Shown one piece after another: positions 37,533 to 46,191 of a stretch of DNA of 64,000 nt. Numbering within the stretch: the stretch's first letter is position 1; each line of letters starts with the position of its first letter. The stretch is from Chryseobacterium sp. CY350. Its GTDB lineage: Bacteria; Bacteroidota; Bacteroidia; Flavobacteriales; Weeksellaceae. The position numbers and the translations under genes were made by a program. The stretch covers positions 3,968,001-4,032,000 of the forward strand of contig NZ_CP116034.1 in NCBI RefSeq assembly GCF_027945075.1, read 5' to 3'. The notes beneath the pieces are model-generated. The model made no database searches. It saw only the letters and a list, made by a program, of their open reading frames with translations, and had not been told where the DNA came from.

Positions 37533-39200
37533 ATGAAGAAGATATCCTTAAAATCTCCATTTGGCATTTTACTGTTTGTAATTTTACCTTTAAGCATCAT
37601 TTTGATGTTTTCCGGAATTCGGTTAGATTTAACTAAAGAAAAAAGATACACACTTTCTGAGAGCACAATTAAAGTTTTAGAATCGATCAAAAAACCTGTA
37701 ACGGTAGATGTTTATCTTGAAGGAGATTTCCCGGCAAGCTTCAAGCAGTTGCAGAGTGAGACAAGATTTATGTTGGAGGAATTCAGAAAGATCAATCCGA
37801 AAATTGATTTTAAATTTATTGATCCCATTAAAACAAAAATGTCTCAGGATACTTTGATGGCTATGGGAATGCAGCCTTCTATTCTTCCGGACAATAAAGA
37901 TGGGAAAATTACCCAGATTTACCTTTTTCCATATGCGGTCGTAAAGCAGGGGCGAAACGGCGCGTCGATTCCTTTGGTTGTACAGCAGGCTAATATTAAT
38001 GCGGATGACCAACTGAGAAAATCAATTGAAAATTTAGAATATAATTTAGTTTCAAATATTAAATCGGTTGCAACTAATAAAAGAAAAAAAGTCGGCATTT
38101 TAGTCAATCAGGATGAGTTGAGGCCCGAAGAATTTCAGGGCTTTATGAATCTCGCTTTAGAAAGTTATGATGCAGGTCCCGTAATCCCGAAAAATAATGT
38201 GGAACTGACTTTAGCCGATCTACCGCTTCTGAAGCAAATGAGTGCTTTGGTCATTGCAAAACCTAGAAAAGCATTTACAGATGGCGAAAAAGTAATTTTA
38301 GATCAATACATCATGAACGGCGGAAAAACCCTTTGGATGATTGATGCCGTAAACGCTGAAATGGATACGCTAACGAGGTCTAAAAAAGTAATGCCATTTC
38401 CTGTTGATATCAATATGACCGATTTTTTCTTCAATTATGGCTTAAGAATAAATCCGGCATTGGTAAAAGATGTGAAAAAATTTGCTTTACTTAAATTGGT
38501 TACAGGCGAGGTAGGAGGGAATCCTCAATACACAAGTCTTCCGTGGCCGTATTTTCCTTTGGGAATTGCTGAAAACAACAATCCGATTACTAAAAATATA
38601 AATCCTGTAAAATTTGAATTTCCAACGTCCATCGATACTTTGGGAGGAAAAAAATTCAAAACAAAGGTTCTTTTTGAATCTAGTGAAAGAACATTGCTAA
38701 AACAGGTTCCAAATTATGTCGAACTGAGCGAAATCGCAAGTGTCGACAGCCTCGGACAAATGGAAAAACCAAGCACACCGAAGATTTTTGCAGTTGCTCT
38801 TGAAGGAAAGTTTTCTTCTGCATATGCATCAAGAATCGAAAGACAATCATATCCGGGATTTAAAGCAACAAGTCCGGAAAATAAAATGATTGTGATCGCA
38901 GATGGTGATGTTGGCAGAAATAAAACGCACAAAGGTGAGCCTTTACCTCTTGGTGTTGACCGCCTTACTGATGAACAGTTTGGAAACGAGCAGTTTTTGA
39001 GAAATGCTTTAGATTACCTTCTTGACGACAGCAATCTGATGGAACTCAGAAACCGAAACATCGAAGAACGACTTCTGGATCGTCACAGAATCAGTGAAGA
39101 AAAAGCAAACTGGCAATGGTTTAATTTGCTACTTCCTTTAGTGATAATTGGTCTTTTAGGAGGATTATTCTTCTATTTAAGGAAAAAGAAATTCGGATAA
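37533..39200 (+). CDS. gldG: Gliding motility ABC transporter component GldG
   Basis: A 555-residue protein with an N-terminal membrane segment (about residues 8-30), a large periplasmic domain of the ABC_transp_aux type, and a C-terminal membrane helix just before a basic tail (about 530-550). RLDLTKEKRYTLSESTIKVL at the start of the periplasmic domain is diagnostic. I start at the ATG at 37533, 4 bases after gldF; an upstream TTG in the same frame lies inside gldF. It is the substrate-binding or accessory subunit of the GldAFG transporter. Confidence 0.93.
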   Translation: MKKISLKSPFGILLFVILPLSIILMFSGIRLDLTKEKRYTLSESTIKVLESIKKPVTVDVYLEGDFPASFKQLQSETRFMLEEFRKINPKIDFKFIDPIKTKMSQDTLMAMGMQPSILPDNKDGKITQIYLFPYAVVKQGRNGASIPLVVQQANINADDQLRKSIENLEYNLVSNIKSVATNKRKKVGILVNQDELRPEEFQGFMNLALESYDAGPVIPKNNVELTLADLPLLKQMSALVIAKPRKAFTDGEKVILDQYIMNGGKTLWMIDAVNAEMDTLTRSKKVMPFPVDINMTDFFFNYGLRINPALVKDVKKFALLKLVTGEVGGNPQYTSLPWPYFPLGIAENNNPITKNINPVKFEFPTSIDTLGGKKFKTKVLFESSERTLLKQVPNYVELSEIASVDSLGQMEKPSTPKIFAVALEGKFSSAYASRIERQSYPGFKATSPENKMIVIADGDVGRNKTHKGEPLPLGVDRLTDEQFGNEQFLRNALDYLLDDSNLMELRNRNIEERLLDRHRISEEKANWQWFNLLLPLVIIGLLGGLFFYLRKKKFG

Positions 39201-39242
39201 AAAAATACGATCCGTCTCAACAGTGAGACGGATCGTATTTTT
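39201..39242. terminator. Perfect 19-bp bidirectional terminator between gldG and the LCIB gene
   Basis: Bases 39201-39219 and 39224-39242 are perfect reverse complements around an ACAG loop, with A runs on the left and T runs on the right. It can terminate gldG from the left and the LCIB operon from the right. Confidence 0.93.
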
Positions 39243-39273
39243 TAAAAACTTAGCTTAAATTTCTTATTATAAT

Positions 39274-40023
39274 TTAACTGAAAGAGAAATTGCTGTCAAA
39301 ATTTTTTCTTGTTTTCGTTTCTAAATTAATAACATCAAACCTTCTGATCTCAGTGAATGATCCCATATCGCTGTCACTGTTGATAAGAATGGCTCCTGCG
39401 AGAATTACATATTTGCAGTTGTAATTTGTCTTTTCTACCAATTCGTTAATGCGTTTATCTATAGCTTCGTAAATAACTTCTGTAGCTTCGAAAAGTGGTG
39501 CCTCCGCATCAAGTACTCTTTCTTTATTATGAAAAAGAATCTGTTCCAGCGTATTCATCTGATAATCAATTTCACTGATGTTACCTTCCACAATCTGGTT
39601 GCTGCTCAGTTTTGCCAAAGCACCTTTTGCCGCACCACAACAGCCACTGTTTTTACTTTGTCCGAGACGGTGAATTTCGCCGATTGTTCCGTTTTTAGTA
39701 ATGCCAATATGTGGACCGTAATAGATAAAAACTGCGCCGTCATCGGGGACATGGCTTGCAAAAGCTGCCATACCTGTAAGACCCGTAAAAGGAAAACCAT
39801 CTAAACCACCCATTTTAAATGGTCCTAAAAACTCCTGTGTTCTTGCAGGATATTGAATGCTGTTTACATCATCACTGCAAAGACTGTCTGCAAGCATCAC
39901 CTTTTGTGGTTCCAGATCAAGCTCATTTTCCACAAAATCGATTAGTGTATTCACACTGTCAATCGTTGTAATGGCATTTGGATACCATTTTCTAATGATT
40001 TCTAATTTTTCTCTTTTTTTCAT
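39274..40023 (-). CDS. LCIB-type (theta-class) beta-carbonic anhydrase homologue
   Basis: A 249-residue cytosolic protein. The middle matches the LCIB/LCIC family of algae and diatoms: CSDDVN (Cys49), GLDGFPFTGLTGMAAFASHVPDDG (with His91), YYGPHIGITKNGTIG and GCCGAAKGALA (Cys128-129). LCIB proteins are beta-carbonic-anhydrase folds that bind zinc through Cys, His and Cys; Cys49, His91 and Cys128 or Cys129 are my candidate ligands. Some family members interconvert CO2 and bicarbonate. It starts 11 bases after the stop of a bestrophin-like channel gene, so the two are surely co-transcribed. Family recognition is from memory of motifs; activity is inferred. Confidence 0.8.
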   Translation of the reverse strand: MKKREKLEIIRKWYPNAITTIDSVNTLIDFVENELDLEPQKVMLADSLCSDDVNSIQYPARTQEFLGPFKMGGLDGFPFTGLTGMAAFASHVPDDGAVFIYYGPHIGITKNGTIGEIHRLGQSKNSGCCGAAKGALAKLSSNQIVEGNISEIDYQMNTLEQILFHNKERVLDAEAPLFEATEVIYEAIDKRINELVEKTNYNCKYVILAGAILINSDSDMGSFTEIRRFDVINLETKTRKNFDSNFSFS

Positions 40024-40034
40024 TTGTATTAAAT

Positions 40035-41042
40035 TTAAAGTATAATATTATTTTTCGGTTGTAAAGCAGGCGGCAAATCGGTCTCACCCAGCATCTCTCT
40101 CATATCTATTTCTATTGTGCGGCTCATTTGTGAAATAGGAACGTCATTGGCGCTTCCCTCGAACGGATTTTCGGTACTTTCTCCCACTTGCTCCAGTGAA
40201 GTGTAAACCCATGAAATCAAAACACTGAACGGGATAACAAGCCACACCATATGGCCTTTCATTATTCCTTCAATGCTGTCATTCAGCTTATCAAATTCGT
40301 TAAGCATACCGAAAGGCAGCAGAATACAGAATAATTTGATGAAAAATGAATTGATAGAAGCAAACTGTCTTGGATAAGGAAAGTTCTTGATGCGCTCACT
40401 TTTCCCCTGATGGTCATAAAATTCTTTTACCATTCTGTGCATTTCTACAAATTGATGGCTGTCTATATCTTTATTGACAAAAATTTCTTTTATTGTTTTT
40501 GATTGTAAACTCAGCAGTTGCGCCGCCTTGTTCTTTGTAGACAAAATATATTTCAATTCATCGGGCGAAATATATTTTTCCAGTTCAGATTCTATACTTT
40601 TTTCTCTTTCCGGTATGTCATAAAACGCCTGATATTCTTTATTATAAGTTTTAGATGACGTTTCCCATGCTCTGCTGTCTCTCATCGCATATCGTAATGC
40701 AGTGAGCCAAGCAAAATGACGGTACACCAACTCTTTTGTGACCTCAGAATTATCAATAAAATCTCTGCTCATTGTACCAAATGTGCGGCTGCTGTTGAGA
40801 ATCGCGCCCCAAATTTGTCTCGCTTCCCAAGTTCGGTTATAAGTCTGCGTATTTTTGAACCCTACAATAAATGCAGTTGCAGTTCCTAGCAGAGACACAA
40901 CTGTCCACGGTATGGCGATCCAGGTAAAGCCCGCCAATTGATATAAGAGAACTGGTACAATGCTGATGATTAATGTGATGTAAATATTTCTCCTTGTCCA
41001 AAGAAGAAATTCTGAAATTTTATACGATTTTCCTGAATGCAT
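40035..41042 (-). CDS. Bestrophin-family (RFP-TM) anion channel
   Basis: A 335-residue membrane protein of the bacterial bestrophin family. Typical segments are FKNTQTYNRTWEARQIWGAI near residues 62-82 and GESTENPFEGSANDVPISQMSRTIEIDMREMLGE near the C-terminus, with membrane segments about 22-60 and 235-290. Bestrophins form pentameric channels; eukaryotic members pass chloride and bicarbonate, and some bacterial ones pass cations. It sits 11 bases upstream of the LCIB-type gene and 104 bases after a potassium-channel-like gene on the same strand. The pairing suggests bicarbonate as the permeant ion, which is inference. Confidence 0.88.
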   Translation of the reverse strand: MHSGKSYKISEFLLWTRRNIYITLIISIVPVLLYQLAGFTWIAIPWTVVSLLGTATAFIVGFKNTQTYNRTWEARQIWGAILNSSRTFGTMSRDFIDNSEVTKELVYRHFAWLTALRYAMRDSRAWETSSKTYNKEYQAFYDIPEREKSIESELEKYISPDELKYILSTKNKAAQLLSLQSKTIKEIFVNKDIDSHQFVEMHRMVKEFYDHQGKSERIKNFPYPRQFASINSFFIKLFCILLPFGMLNEFDKLNDSIEGIMKGHMVWLVIPFSVLISWVYTSLEQVGESTENPFEGSANDVPISQMSRTIEIDMREMLGETDLPPALQPKNNIIL

Positions 41043-41146
41043 TTTATAATTTTTTTTGTTTGTGTTAAATTTTATGAATGTCGGTTTGACCTTAAATACA
41101 AAAGTCAGAACTGATTACTGATTTTCATAGTTTTTGAGCTCTAATA

Positions 41147-41818
41147 TTATGAATCGGATTTACTGGAAAACTTGCTGATTAAAATACCTACCAGAACTAC
41201 TGAGTAAAACTGTCCGGCAATACCAAATAATGATGCAATGAGTTTTGTATTATAAGAATTGGGAGTAATATCGCCAAAACCAATGCTTGTAAGCGTGATA
41301 GAACTGAAATAAACCAAATCTATATAAGTCTTGGCAGGACTTGAAAAATCAATTCCCTTGAAAGATTGTGCATTTTGATAAACAAAAAATTGGAATAGGA
41401 ATGTGCTGATCTCAATTAATAAAAAATAACCGCACGCCGACGCAGAGATAATGTCTTTGTTTATATAGCCTGGCTTAATTAGAAATTTAAAAATCTCCCA
41501 AAAGATGAATAAAAAGAAAATAACGTACCCAATATTGAGAAAAGCAAAATATGTAGGGTTTTTTCCCCAGAATGTAAGACCCAGCGGTAAAAGAAGTACA
41601 AGCAGAAAAAGAAACTGTTGCATGAGGTTTTTCCAGCGGCCTTTTTCTATAAAAACACAAACACTTGCAGTGCCTAAAATAAGCATGTTTACAGGCCAGA
41701 TTATCTTGGTATAAAAAGACAGATCATTTAAAAAGATTCCGATAAAAAGATGTTGAATAAGTGCTAAAAGCAATAATTCGTACTTTTTATCTTGCAGATA
41801 CTTTCTGAATTTCATCAT
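41147..41818 (-). CDS. Two-pore-domain-like potassium channel family protein
   Basis: A 223-residue membrane protein with about six hydrophobic segments and a pore loop plus selectivity-filter motif TLTSIGFGD (residues 175-183) between the last two, as in the Ion_trans_2 group. No voltage-sensor arginine ladder or C-terminal RCK domain is seen, so it is short. It should conduct potassium. It is first on the minus strand of a run that continues into the bestrophin and LCIB genes with a 104-base gap, so co-transcription is possible but not certain. Confidence 0.82.
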   Translation of the reverse strand: MMKFRKYLQDKKYELLLLALIQHLFIGIFLNDLSFYTKIIWPVNMLILGTASVCVFIEKGRWKNLMQQFLFLLVLLLPLGLTFWGKNPTYFAFLNIGYVIFFLFIFWEIFKFLIKPGYINKDIISASACGYFLLIEISTFLFQFFVYQNAQSFKGIDFSSPAKTYIDLVYFSSITLTSIGFGDITPNSYNTKLIASLFGIAGQFYSVVLVGILISKFSSKSDS

Positions 41819-42437
41819 TTATTTTGATATAAAAGTTGTGTTTTCTCTGAGCTTTCCAGTCTGTGAATATTAAAGATTATCAATTAAAAAGTAGTGGATA
41901 AAACCAAAAACGGCAGAGCCAAGTTCATAGATCACTTGAACCTTTAGTTTTTTCTATCGTTTTTATTTTGCGAAAAATAATTGTGAGTTGCTTATAAAAA
42001 ATATTGACAAGAAAAACAGATGTTAAAATATCCAAATCTCTATACGTTTATAAAAATAAACTGAAAAAAAATCTGTTGGATGTGTCTGATTCAATTGATG
42101 AGTAAAGCAAAAAGGATAGAGCCTGGGAAAAATAATTTTTAAAATCATGGTGTGTGTTTTTTGTTTGGAATCAATTAAAAAAACATCATCCATTTTAGTT
42201 TGCTAATTTATTAAAAAAACTTAGTTCACAAAATTCTTTTTTTAGTAAAGATTTGCATCACTTTTCAATAACTCGCTGTGTATGACATAAAAAAAATAAA
42301 AAAATTTAACTTCTTATCCTATGTTAATGATTCAAATCATAAATTTTCCCGAGTTTTGCAATAATTAAAAAACAAAAACAGTATTTTTGCCCGAATAGAG
42401 CAGAACTTAATCAATAATAATATTAAATTTTAAAAAA
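41819..42437. other. Long AT-rich intergenic region, divergent promoters
   Basis: No gene, tRNA or known RNA motif is visible on either strand. The region separates the minus-strand channel/LCIB run from yceI on the plus strand. The right end carries the yceI promoter. I could not find a clear TAnnTTTG box for the leftward run. The remaining sequence is poly-A and poly-T rich with no long inverted repeat. Confidence 0.6.
42356..42389 (+). promoter_or_regulatory. Promoter of the YceI gene
   Basis: TTG (42356-42358), a 23-base spacer and TATTTTTG (42382-42389) match the Bacteroidetes consensus. The transcript would start near 42396, about 42 bases before the ATG. Confidence 0.7.
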
Positions 42438-43115
42438 ATGAAAAAAATCAGTGTAATCGCTTTAGCAGCTATGGGTCTTTTATTGGCTTCATGTGGAGAT
42501 AAAAAAACAGAAGCTACAGCTGCAGGTCAGGAGCAAACCGTTGCTAAAAAAAAAGGTGATGTATTAGCGGTAGATGTTGCAGCATCAAAAGTAGAATGGA
42601 AGGCTTTCCACAAAGGTGGTATGGCTCCACGTTGGGGAACTCTTGCGATCACTTCTGGCGAATTATCTGTTGCTGACAACCAGTTGGCTTCCGGTGAATT
42701 TGTTATTGATATGAAATCAATCAAAGTGAATCCTGCTTCTGTAACAGAAAAAGATAAAAAATATACAGATCTTGAAGGACATTTGAAAAATGAAGATTTC
42801 TTCAATGTTGAAAAATTCCCGACAGCTGATTTTAAAATCACTAAAGTAGAAGATTTGGCAACTGCTGGAGCTGATGCGGTGGCGGGAGCAAACAAAACGG
42901 TAAGCGGAAATCTTACTTTGATGGGTAAAACAATGAATGTTACTTTCCCGGCTAAAGTTGATGTAACAGATAAATCAGCTAATGTTGCTGCTAAATTTAC
43001 AGTAAACCGTGCAGATTGGGGAATTAAATTCGGAACTTCTGAGGCAGATCCTGCAGAATGGATGATCAGCAAAGACATCGAAATTGCTATTGATGTGAAA
43101 GCTGCACAAAAATAA
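42438..43115 (+). CDS. YceI-family lipoprotein
   Basis: A 225-residue protein with a lipoprotein signal (GLLLASC, Cys19), an Ala/Lys-rich linker and a YceI domain from about residue 45. YceI proteins are lipocalin-like beta-barrels that bind isoprenoid chains in the periplasm. Segments ASKVEWKAFHKGG, GEFVIDMKSIKV and HLKNEDFFNVEKFPTADFKI are characteristic. Ligand and role are unknown. Strong promoter and terminator suggest it is an abundant single-gene product. Confidence 0.9.
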   Translation: MKKISVIALAAMGLLLASCGDKKTEATAAGQEQTVAKKKGDVLAVDVAASKVEWKAFHKGGMAPRWGTLAITSGELSVADNQLASGEFVIDMKSIKVNPASVTEKDKKYTDLEGHLKNEDFFNVEKFPTADFKITKVEDLATAGADAVAGANKTVSGNLTLMGKTMNVTFPAKVDVTDKSANVAAKFTVNRADWGIKFGTSEADPAEWMISKDIEIAIDVKAAQK

Positions 43116-43134
43116 TTTTTTCTTAAAATATTTG

Positions 43135-43171
43135 AAAAGACATCCGCATTTTTGTGGATGTCTTTTTTTTA
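43135..43171 (+). terminator. Rho-independent terminator of the YceI gene
   Basis: AAAAGACATCC (43135-43145) pairs with GGATGTCTTTT (43156-43166), then more T. The left A run could also serve the convergent FAD monooxygenase gene. Confidence 0.88.
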
Positions 43172-43216
43172 TAACAAAAATTTAATTATTTAAAAATTGA
43201 GATCTTTCTTCAGTGA

Positions 43217-43280
43217 AACGCTTGGTCTGACTTAAATGCATCTAGTAAATAAAAAAAACTTTGTGAACTTTACGTTTAAA
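43217..43280. repeat. Second copy of the TTTGCG-type dispersed repeat
   Basis: ACGCTTGG, an A-rich run and ACTTTGTGAACTTTACGTT resemble the copy between scoA and scoB. No gene is present in this spacer. Confidence 0.45.
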
Positions 43281-43295
43281 TAAAGCAACCAAAAT

Positions 43296-44456
43296 TTAAT
43301 GAGAAGTGAAAAATTCCAGCATCATATTTAATGAATCAGCGGAATGCATTTTCTCGCCATTTTCAAGTGATTCCTTCGCTGCATTTGCAGCTCTCATGCA
43401 CATTTTTGTTTCATAATCTGAAATTGCTTCCTGTAAAGAATTGTATTCATCAGAAGTCAGAACTTCACTCAACTCCAAGGCGTCAAGCATCGCCATATTT
43501 GCGCCTTCTCCTGCGAATGGCGGCATTACATGAGCTGCATCACCAATAATGGTAAGGTTCGGAAGAGTTTTCCATGTCTGATCCAACGGAGCGCAATAGA
43601 TAGGACGAGGAATAAGTGGAGTAGCTGCTTTCTCAAATAATTCATCCCAGAAAATGCTCCATTCTGAATATTCTTTTTTAAACCAATCGAGAACTTCTGT
43701 GCGATCTGAGAAATCAATTCCGCTTTCTTTTGACCACTTTTCATGAGTTTTAAAACTTACATAAAATCCGAGATCGCCACCACCTTTTTGTCCCAGCAGA
43801 ATATTTCTTTCGTTTCCAAAAGCCATAATTTTTCCTCCTTTGAGCAATGAATGCATTTGAGGAAATGCTTTTTCGGAATTATAAACGTTGCCTTCCAACA
43901 TCGTAATTCCAGAATAAAAAGGCTTAAAATCTGTCAGGTAAGAACGAATTTTTGAATTGGCACCATCAGAACCAATGACCAAATCTGCATAAACAGACAA
44001 ACCATCTTTAAAATGTAGTATCCAACCTTCATTTTGTGGTTCCATAGAAACAAAATGACTATTCCAAACAACAGTTTCGGGCTCTAAAGAATCTAATAAT
44101 ATTTTTCTTAATACGCCGCGATCAATCTCAGGACGAAAATGTTCGTTTCCGAAATCTTCCTCAATATTGCTTTCGTGATCACTGAAAAAGATTTCTGCCT
44201 GATCGTTTAAGATGAGCGTTTTATCTGCACCCGGCATAAAATTATTCTTAAACTCGGTCAGTAAATCAGCTTTTATTAAAGCTGCCAATCCCGATTCTTC
44301 GTGCATATCGAGAGGTGCGCCTTGTACGCGTGCATCTTTGTTGATGTCTCTTTCGTACACTTTTACATCGGCTCCTTTAAGCTGTAAAAGTCTTGCTAAA
44401 GTTAATCCACCGGGACCGCCTCCGATAATTGCGATTTTTTTATTGTTGATTTGCAT
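43296..44456 (-). CDS. TetX-like FAD-dependent monooxygenase
   Basis: A 386-residue class A flavoprotein monooxygenase. The N-terminal FAD/NAD motif is IIGGGPGGLTLARLLQ, ERD follows, and the second FAD motif is IGDAAHVMPPFAGEGANMAM. It follows the tetracycline destructase Tet(X) through much of its length: YERDINKDARV, PEIDRGVLRKILLDSLE, VIGSDGANSKIR, then the DAAH motif and C-terminal helix. It is a chromosomal relative, not Tet(X) itself, since many positions differ. An AraC regulator lies 28 bases upstream on the same strand. Its natural substrate is unknown; whether it acts on tetracyclines is open. Confidence 0.85.
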   Translation of the reverse strand: MQINNKKIAIIGGGPGGLTLARLLQLKGADVKVYERDINKDARVQGAPLDMHEESGLAALIKADLLTEFKNNFMPGADKTLILNDQAEIFFSDHESNIEEDFGNEHFRPEIDRGVLRKILLDSLEPETVVWNSHFVSMEPQNEGWILHFKDGLSVYADLVIGSDGANSKIRSYLTDFKPFYSGITMLEGNVYNSEKAFPQMHSLLKGGKIMAFGNERNILLGQKGGGDLGFYVSFKTHEKWSKESGIDFSDRTEVLDWFKKEYSEWSIFWDELFEKAATPLIPRPIYCAPLDQTWKTLPNLTIIGDAAHVMPPFAGEGANMAMLDALELSEVLTSDEYNSLQEAISDYETKMCMRAANAAKESLENGEKMHSADSLNMMLEFFTSH

Positions 44457-44484
44457 TTTCTTTATTGTTTTGAATGATGCAAAT

Positions 44485-45243
44485 TTATTCTGTCTTGAAA
44501 GAGGATAATAGTATAAATCGGTCGTTTTTATTTTTAAATAATTCTTTGGGCACTGCTCCGGAATATTTTTTCATTTCTTTAATGAAATGAGTCTGGTCTG
44601 CAAAATTAAGTTCAGGGAAAAGTTTTCCCTTTGCAATATGTTCTAATGATGTTCTGAAACGTAAAATGCTGCAAAATGATTTTAACGAAATTCCAAATTG
44701 CTGATTAAAATAGCGGTTGATCTGTCGGCTGCTCCAACCCACATTTTCTGAAAGTTCTTTTACTGTAACAGAACCGTGAGTATTATAAATAAGATCAAAT
44801 AATTTCTTTTTTCGCGGATCAATTTCTTTGATAAGAAGAGATTTTATTTTCTCTGATGCCTTTTTGCAAAAATCATCAAAATTATTAAGGTCTTCAGATT
44901 TAAAATTCCAGAAATCAGCAGATAATATTTTTCCTTTATCTACAATATCGGAAATGGTTTCATGAAAAATATATTCAACTGCGAGTAGCTTAAAACTGAC
45001 CGCAAATCTCAGACTTTTGGCAGGAATAATTCCTTCTTCATGATGCTGCGTTCCCAAACCGAGAAGCACAATCCTAAAAGGTTCGTTTTCTGATTTTATC
45101 AAAAACAAATCAATGCGGCCATCTGGTAATCCGATTGTTTCTTTGCCATTTTCCGAACGATTGTGCAACACCCAAAAACTTTCCACAAAGTCTGAAATAG
45201 ACTCGTTGGGTTTTATATTTTTGTAATAAATATCGGTGTTCAT
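44485..45243 (-). CDS. AraC-family transcriptional regulator
   Basis: A 252-residue regulator with an N-terminal ligand-sensing region and C-terminal AraC helix-turn-helix domain (about 160-245: VKELSENVGWSSRQINRYF and FADQTHFIKEMKKYSG). I start at the ATG at 45243, as the 16 codons upstream in frame are hydrophobic and lie before the -7 box. It ends 28 bases before the FAD monooxygenase gene, so it probably controls that gene and perhaps itself. The inducer is unknown. Confidence 0.88.
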   Translation of the reverse strand: MNTDIYYKNIKPNESISDFVESFWVLHNRSENGKETIGLPDGRIDLFLIKSENEPFRIVLLGLGTQHHEEGIIPAKSLRFAVSFKLLAVEYIFHETISDIVDKGKILSADFWNFKSEDLNNFDDFCKKASEKIKSLLIKEIDPRKKKLFDLIYNTHGSVTVKELSENVGWSSRQINRYFNQQFGISLKSFCSILRFRTSLEHIAKGKLFPELNFADQTHFIKEMKKYSGAVPKELFKNKNDRFILLSSFKTE

Positions 45244-45264
45244 ATTTTTTTTCTGAAATGAAAT

Positions 45265-45272
45265 CAAATCTA
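45265..45272 (-). promoter_or_regulatory. -7 promoter element of the AraC/monooxygenase operon (minus strand)
   Basis: The minus strand reads TAGATTTG, matching TAnnTTTG, 21 bases before the ATG at 45243. A TTG (45289-45291) stands 16 bases upstream. Confidence 0.55.
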
Positions 45273-45290
45273 ATGATATTACGGAAAACA

Positions 45291-45318
45291 AAAAAGAGAA
45301 ACCCGAAAGTCTCTCTTT
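45291..45318 (-). terminator. Terminator of the SDR gene (minus strand)
   Basis: AAAGAGA (45293-45299) pairs with TCTCTTT (45312-45318) around a 12-base loop. On the minus strand it is followed by six T. Confidence 0.7.
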
Positions 45319-45337
45319 ATATAAATCCTAAATTTTT

Positions 45338-46075
45338 CTACCACGGACTGATACCCGATTCGTCTTCGATATCATTGCTGAAAAATTGTCCGGAAGGTGC
45401 ATTTTCCTCTGTCAGAGTGTGTTTAACGATAAATGAAGCTGCACTTTCCACAGAACCCGGACCACTGTGATGATTAAAATCTGTCGCTGTATACCCAGGA
45501 TCAATCACGTTTACTTTGAACGGAAGATCTCTAAGTTCGTAAGCCAAAACAATCGTATAAGCATTCAAAGCTGATTTTGAAGAACCGTAAGCTGCGGTTT
45601 TTACAGGATAATACTTCCATGTAGGATCACTGTGCAAAGTTAATGAACCTAGTCCTGAAGTAATATTGCTGATTCTCGGGCTGTCAGATTTTTTAAGTAA
45701 ATCTAAAAAAGCCTGAGTAACATTAATTACTCCGAAAAAATTGGTCTCAAAAACTTCTTTAATATCATCGACTGCAGTTTCTGCTGCTGTTTGAGGATTA
45801 ACGCCTAAAATACCTGCATTGTTGATGAGAATGTCAAGCTTCCCTTGCTCTTTTTCTACTGTAGTTTTCGCAGCCGAGATTGATTCCGGATTGGTCACAT
45901 CAATTTCGATTGCTTTGATGTTTTGATATCCTTTTTCGTTTAATTTTTTTACAATTGTTTCACCTTTTGCAAGATCTCGGCTTCCTAAATAGACGAATAA
46001 TCCTTTTTGTGAAAACTGTTTTGCGGTTTCAAGGCCAATGCTTCTGTTAGCTCCTGTTATTAATGCTGTTGTCAT
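45338..46075 (-). CDS. Short-chain dehydrogenase/reductase
   Basis: A 245-residue SDR of the carbonyl reductase type. The nucleotide-binding motif is TGANRSIG (residues 7-14), the NNAG motif lies near residue 87, and the catalytic Tyr and Lys are in YGSSKSA. SDRs of this group reduce aldehydes or ketones with NADPH; substrate unknown. It is the second gene after a Crp/Fnr-like regulator on the same strand, and both have a near-identical motif upstream, so that regulator may control it. Confidence 0.9.
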   Translation of the reverse strand: MTTALITGANRSIGLETAKQFSQKGLFVYLGSRDLAKGETIVKKLNEKGYQNIKAIEIDVTNPESISAAKTTVEKEQGKLDILINNAGILGVNPQTAAETAVDDIKEVFETNFFGVINVTQAFLDLLKKSDSPRISNITSGLGSLTLHSDPTWKYYPVKTAAYGSSKSALNAYTIVLAYELRDLPFKVNVIDPGYTATDFNHHSGPGSVESAASFIVKHTLTEENAPSGQFFSNDIEDESGISPW

Positions 46076-46122
46076 TTTTTTAATTTTAATTGATGATGTA
46101 AAATTCCGTCAATTAATCAGCA

Positions 46123-46146
46123 TAACATTTGTCATTTGGCAAAAAA
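46123..46146 (-). promoter_or_regulatory. Putative Crp/Fnr-like operator upstream of the SDR gene
   Basis: TAACATTTGTCATTTGG followed by C and A6 (46123-46146). It matches, with two substitutions, the element at 46796-46819 ahead of the neighbouring Crp/Fnr-like regulator gene. Its left part, TAACATTTGTCA, is nearly palindromic. Confidence 0.55.
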
Positions 46147-46191
46147 TATATTTTAATTATAAATATTATCAGTTTTAAATTTCTAAGATAT

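Noticed and set aside
41819..42437. Small gene or RNA in the longest AT-rich gap
   Set aside because: No frame, tRNA fold or strong hairpin could be seen apart from the yceI promoter.
42527..43078. Antisense open frame in the YceI gene
   Set aside because: Shadow of the coding strand; the plus-strand protein is a clear YceI lipoprotein.
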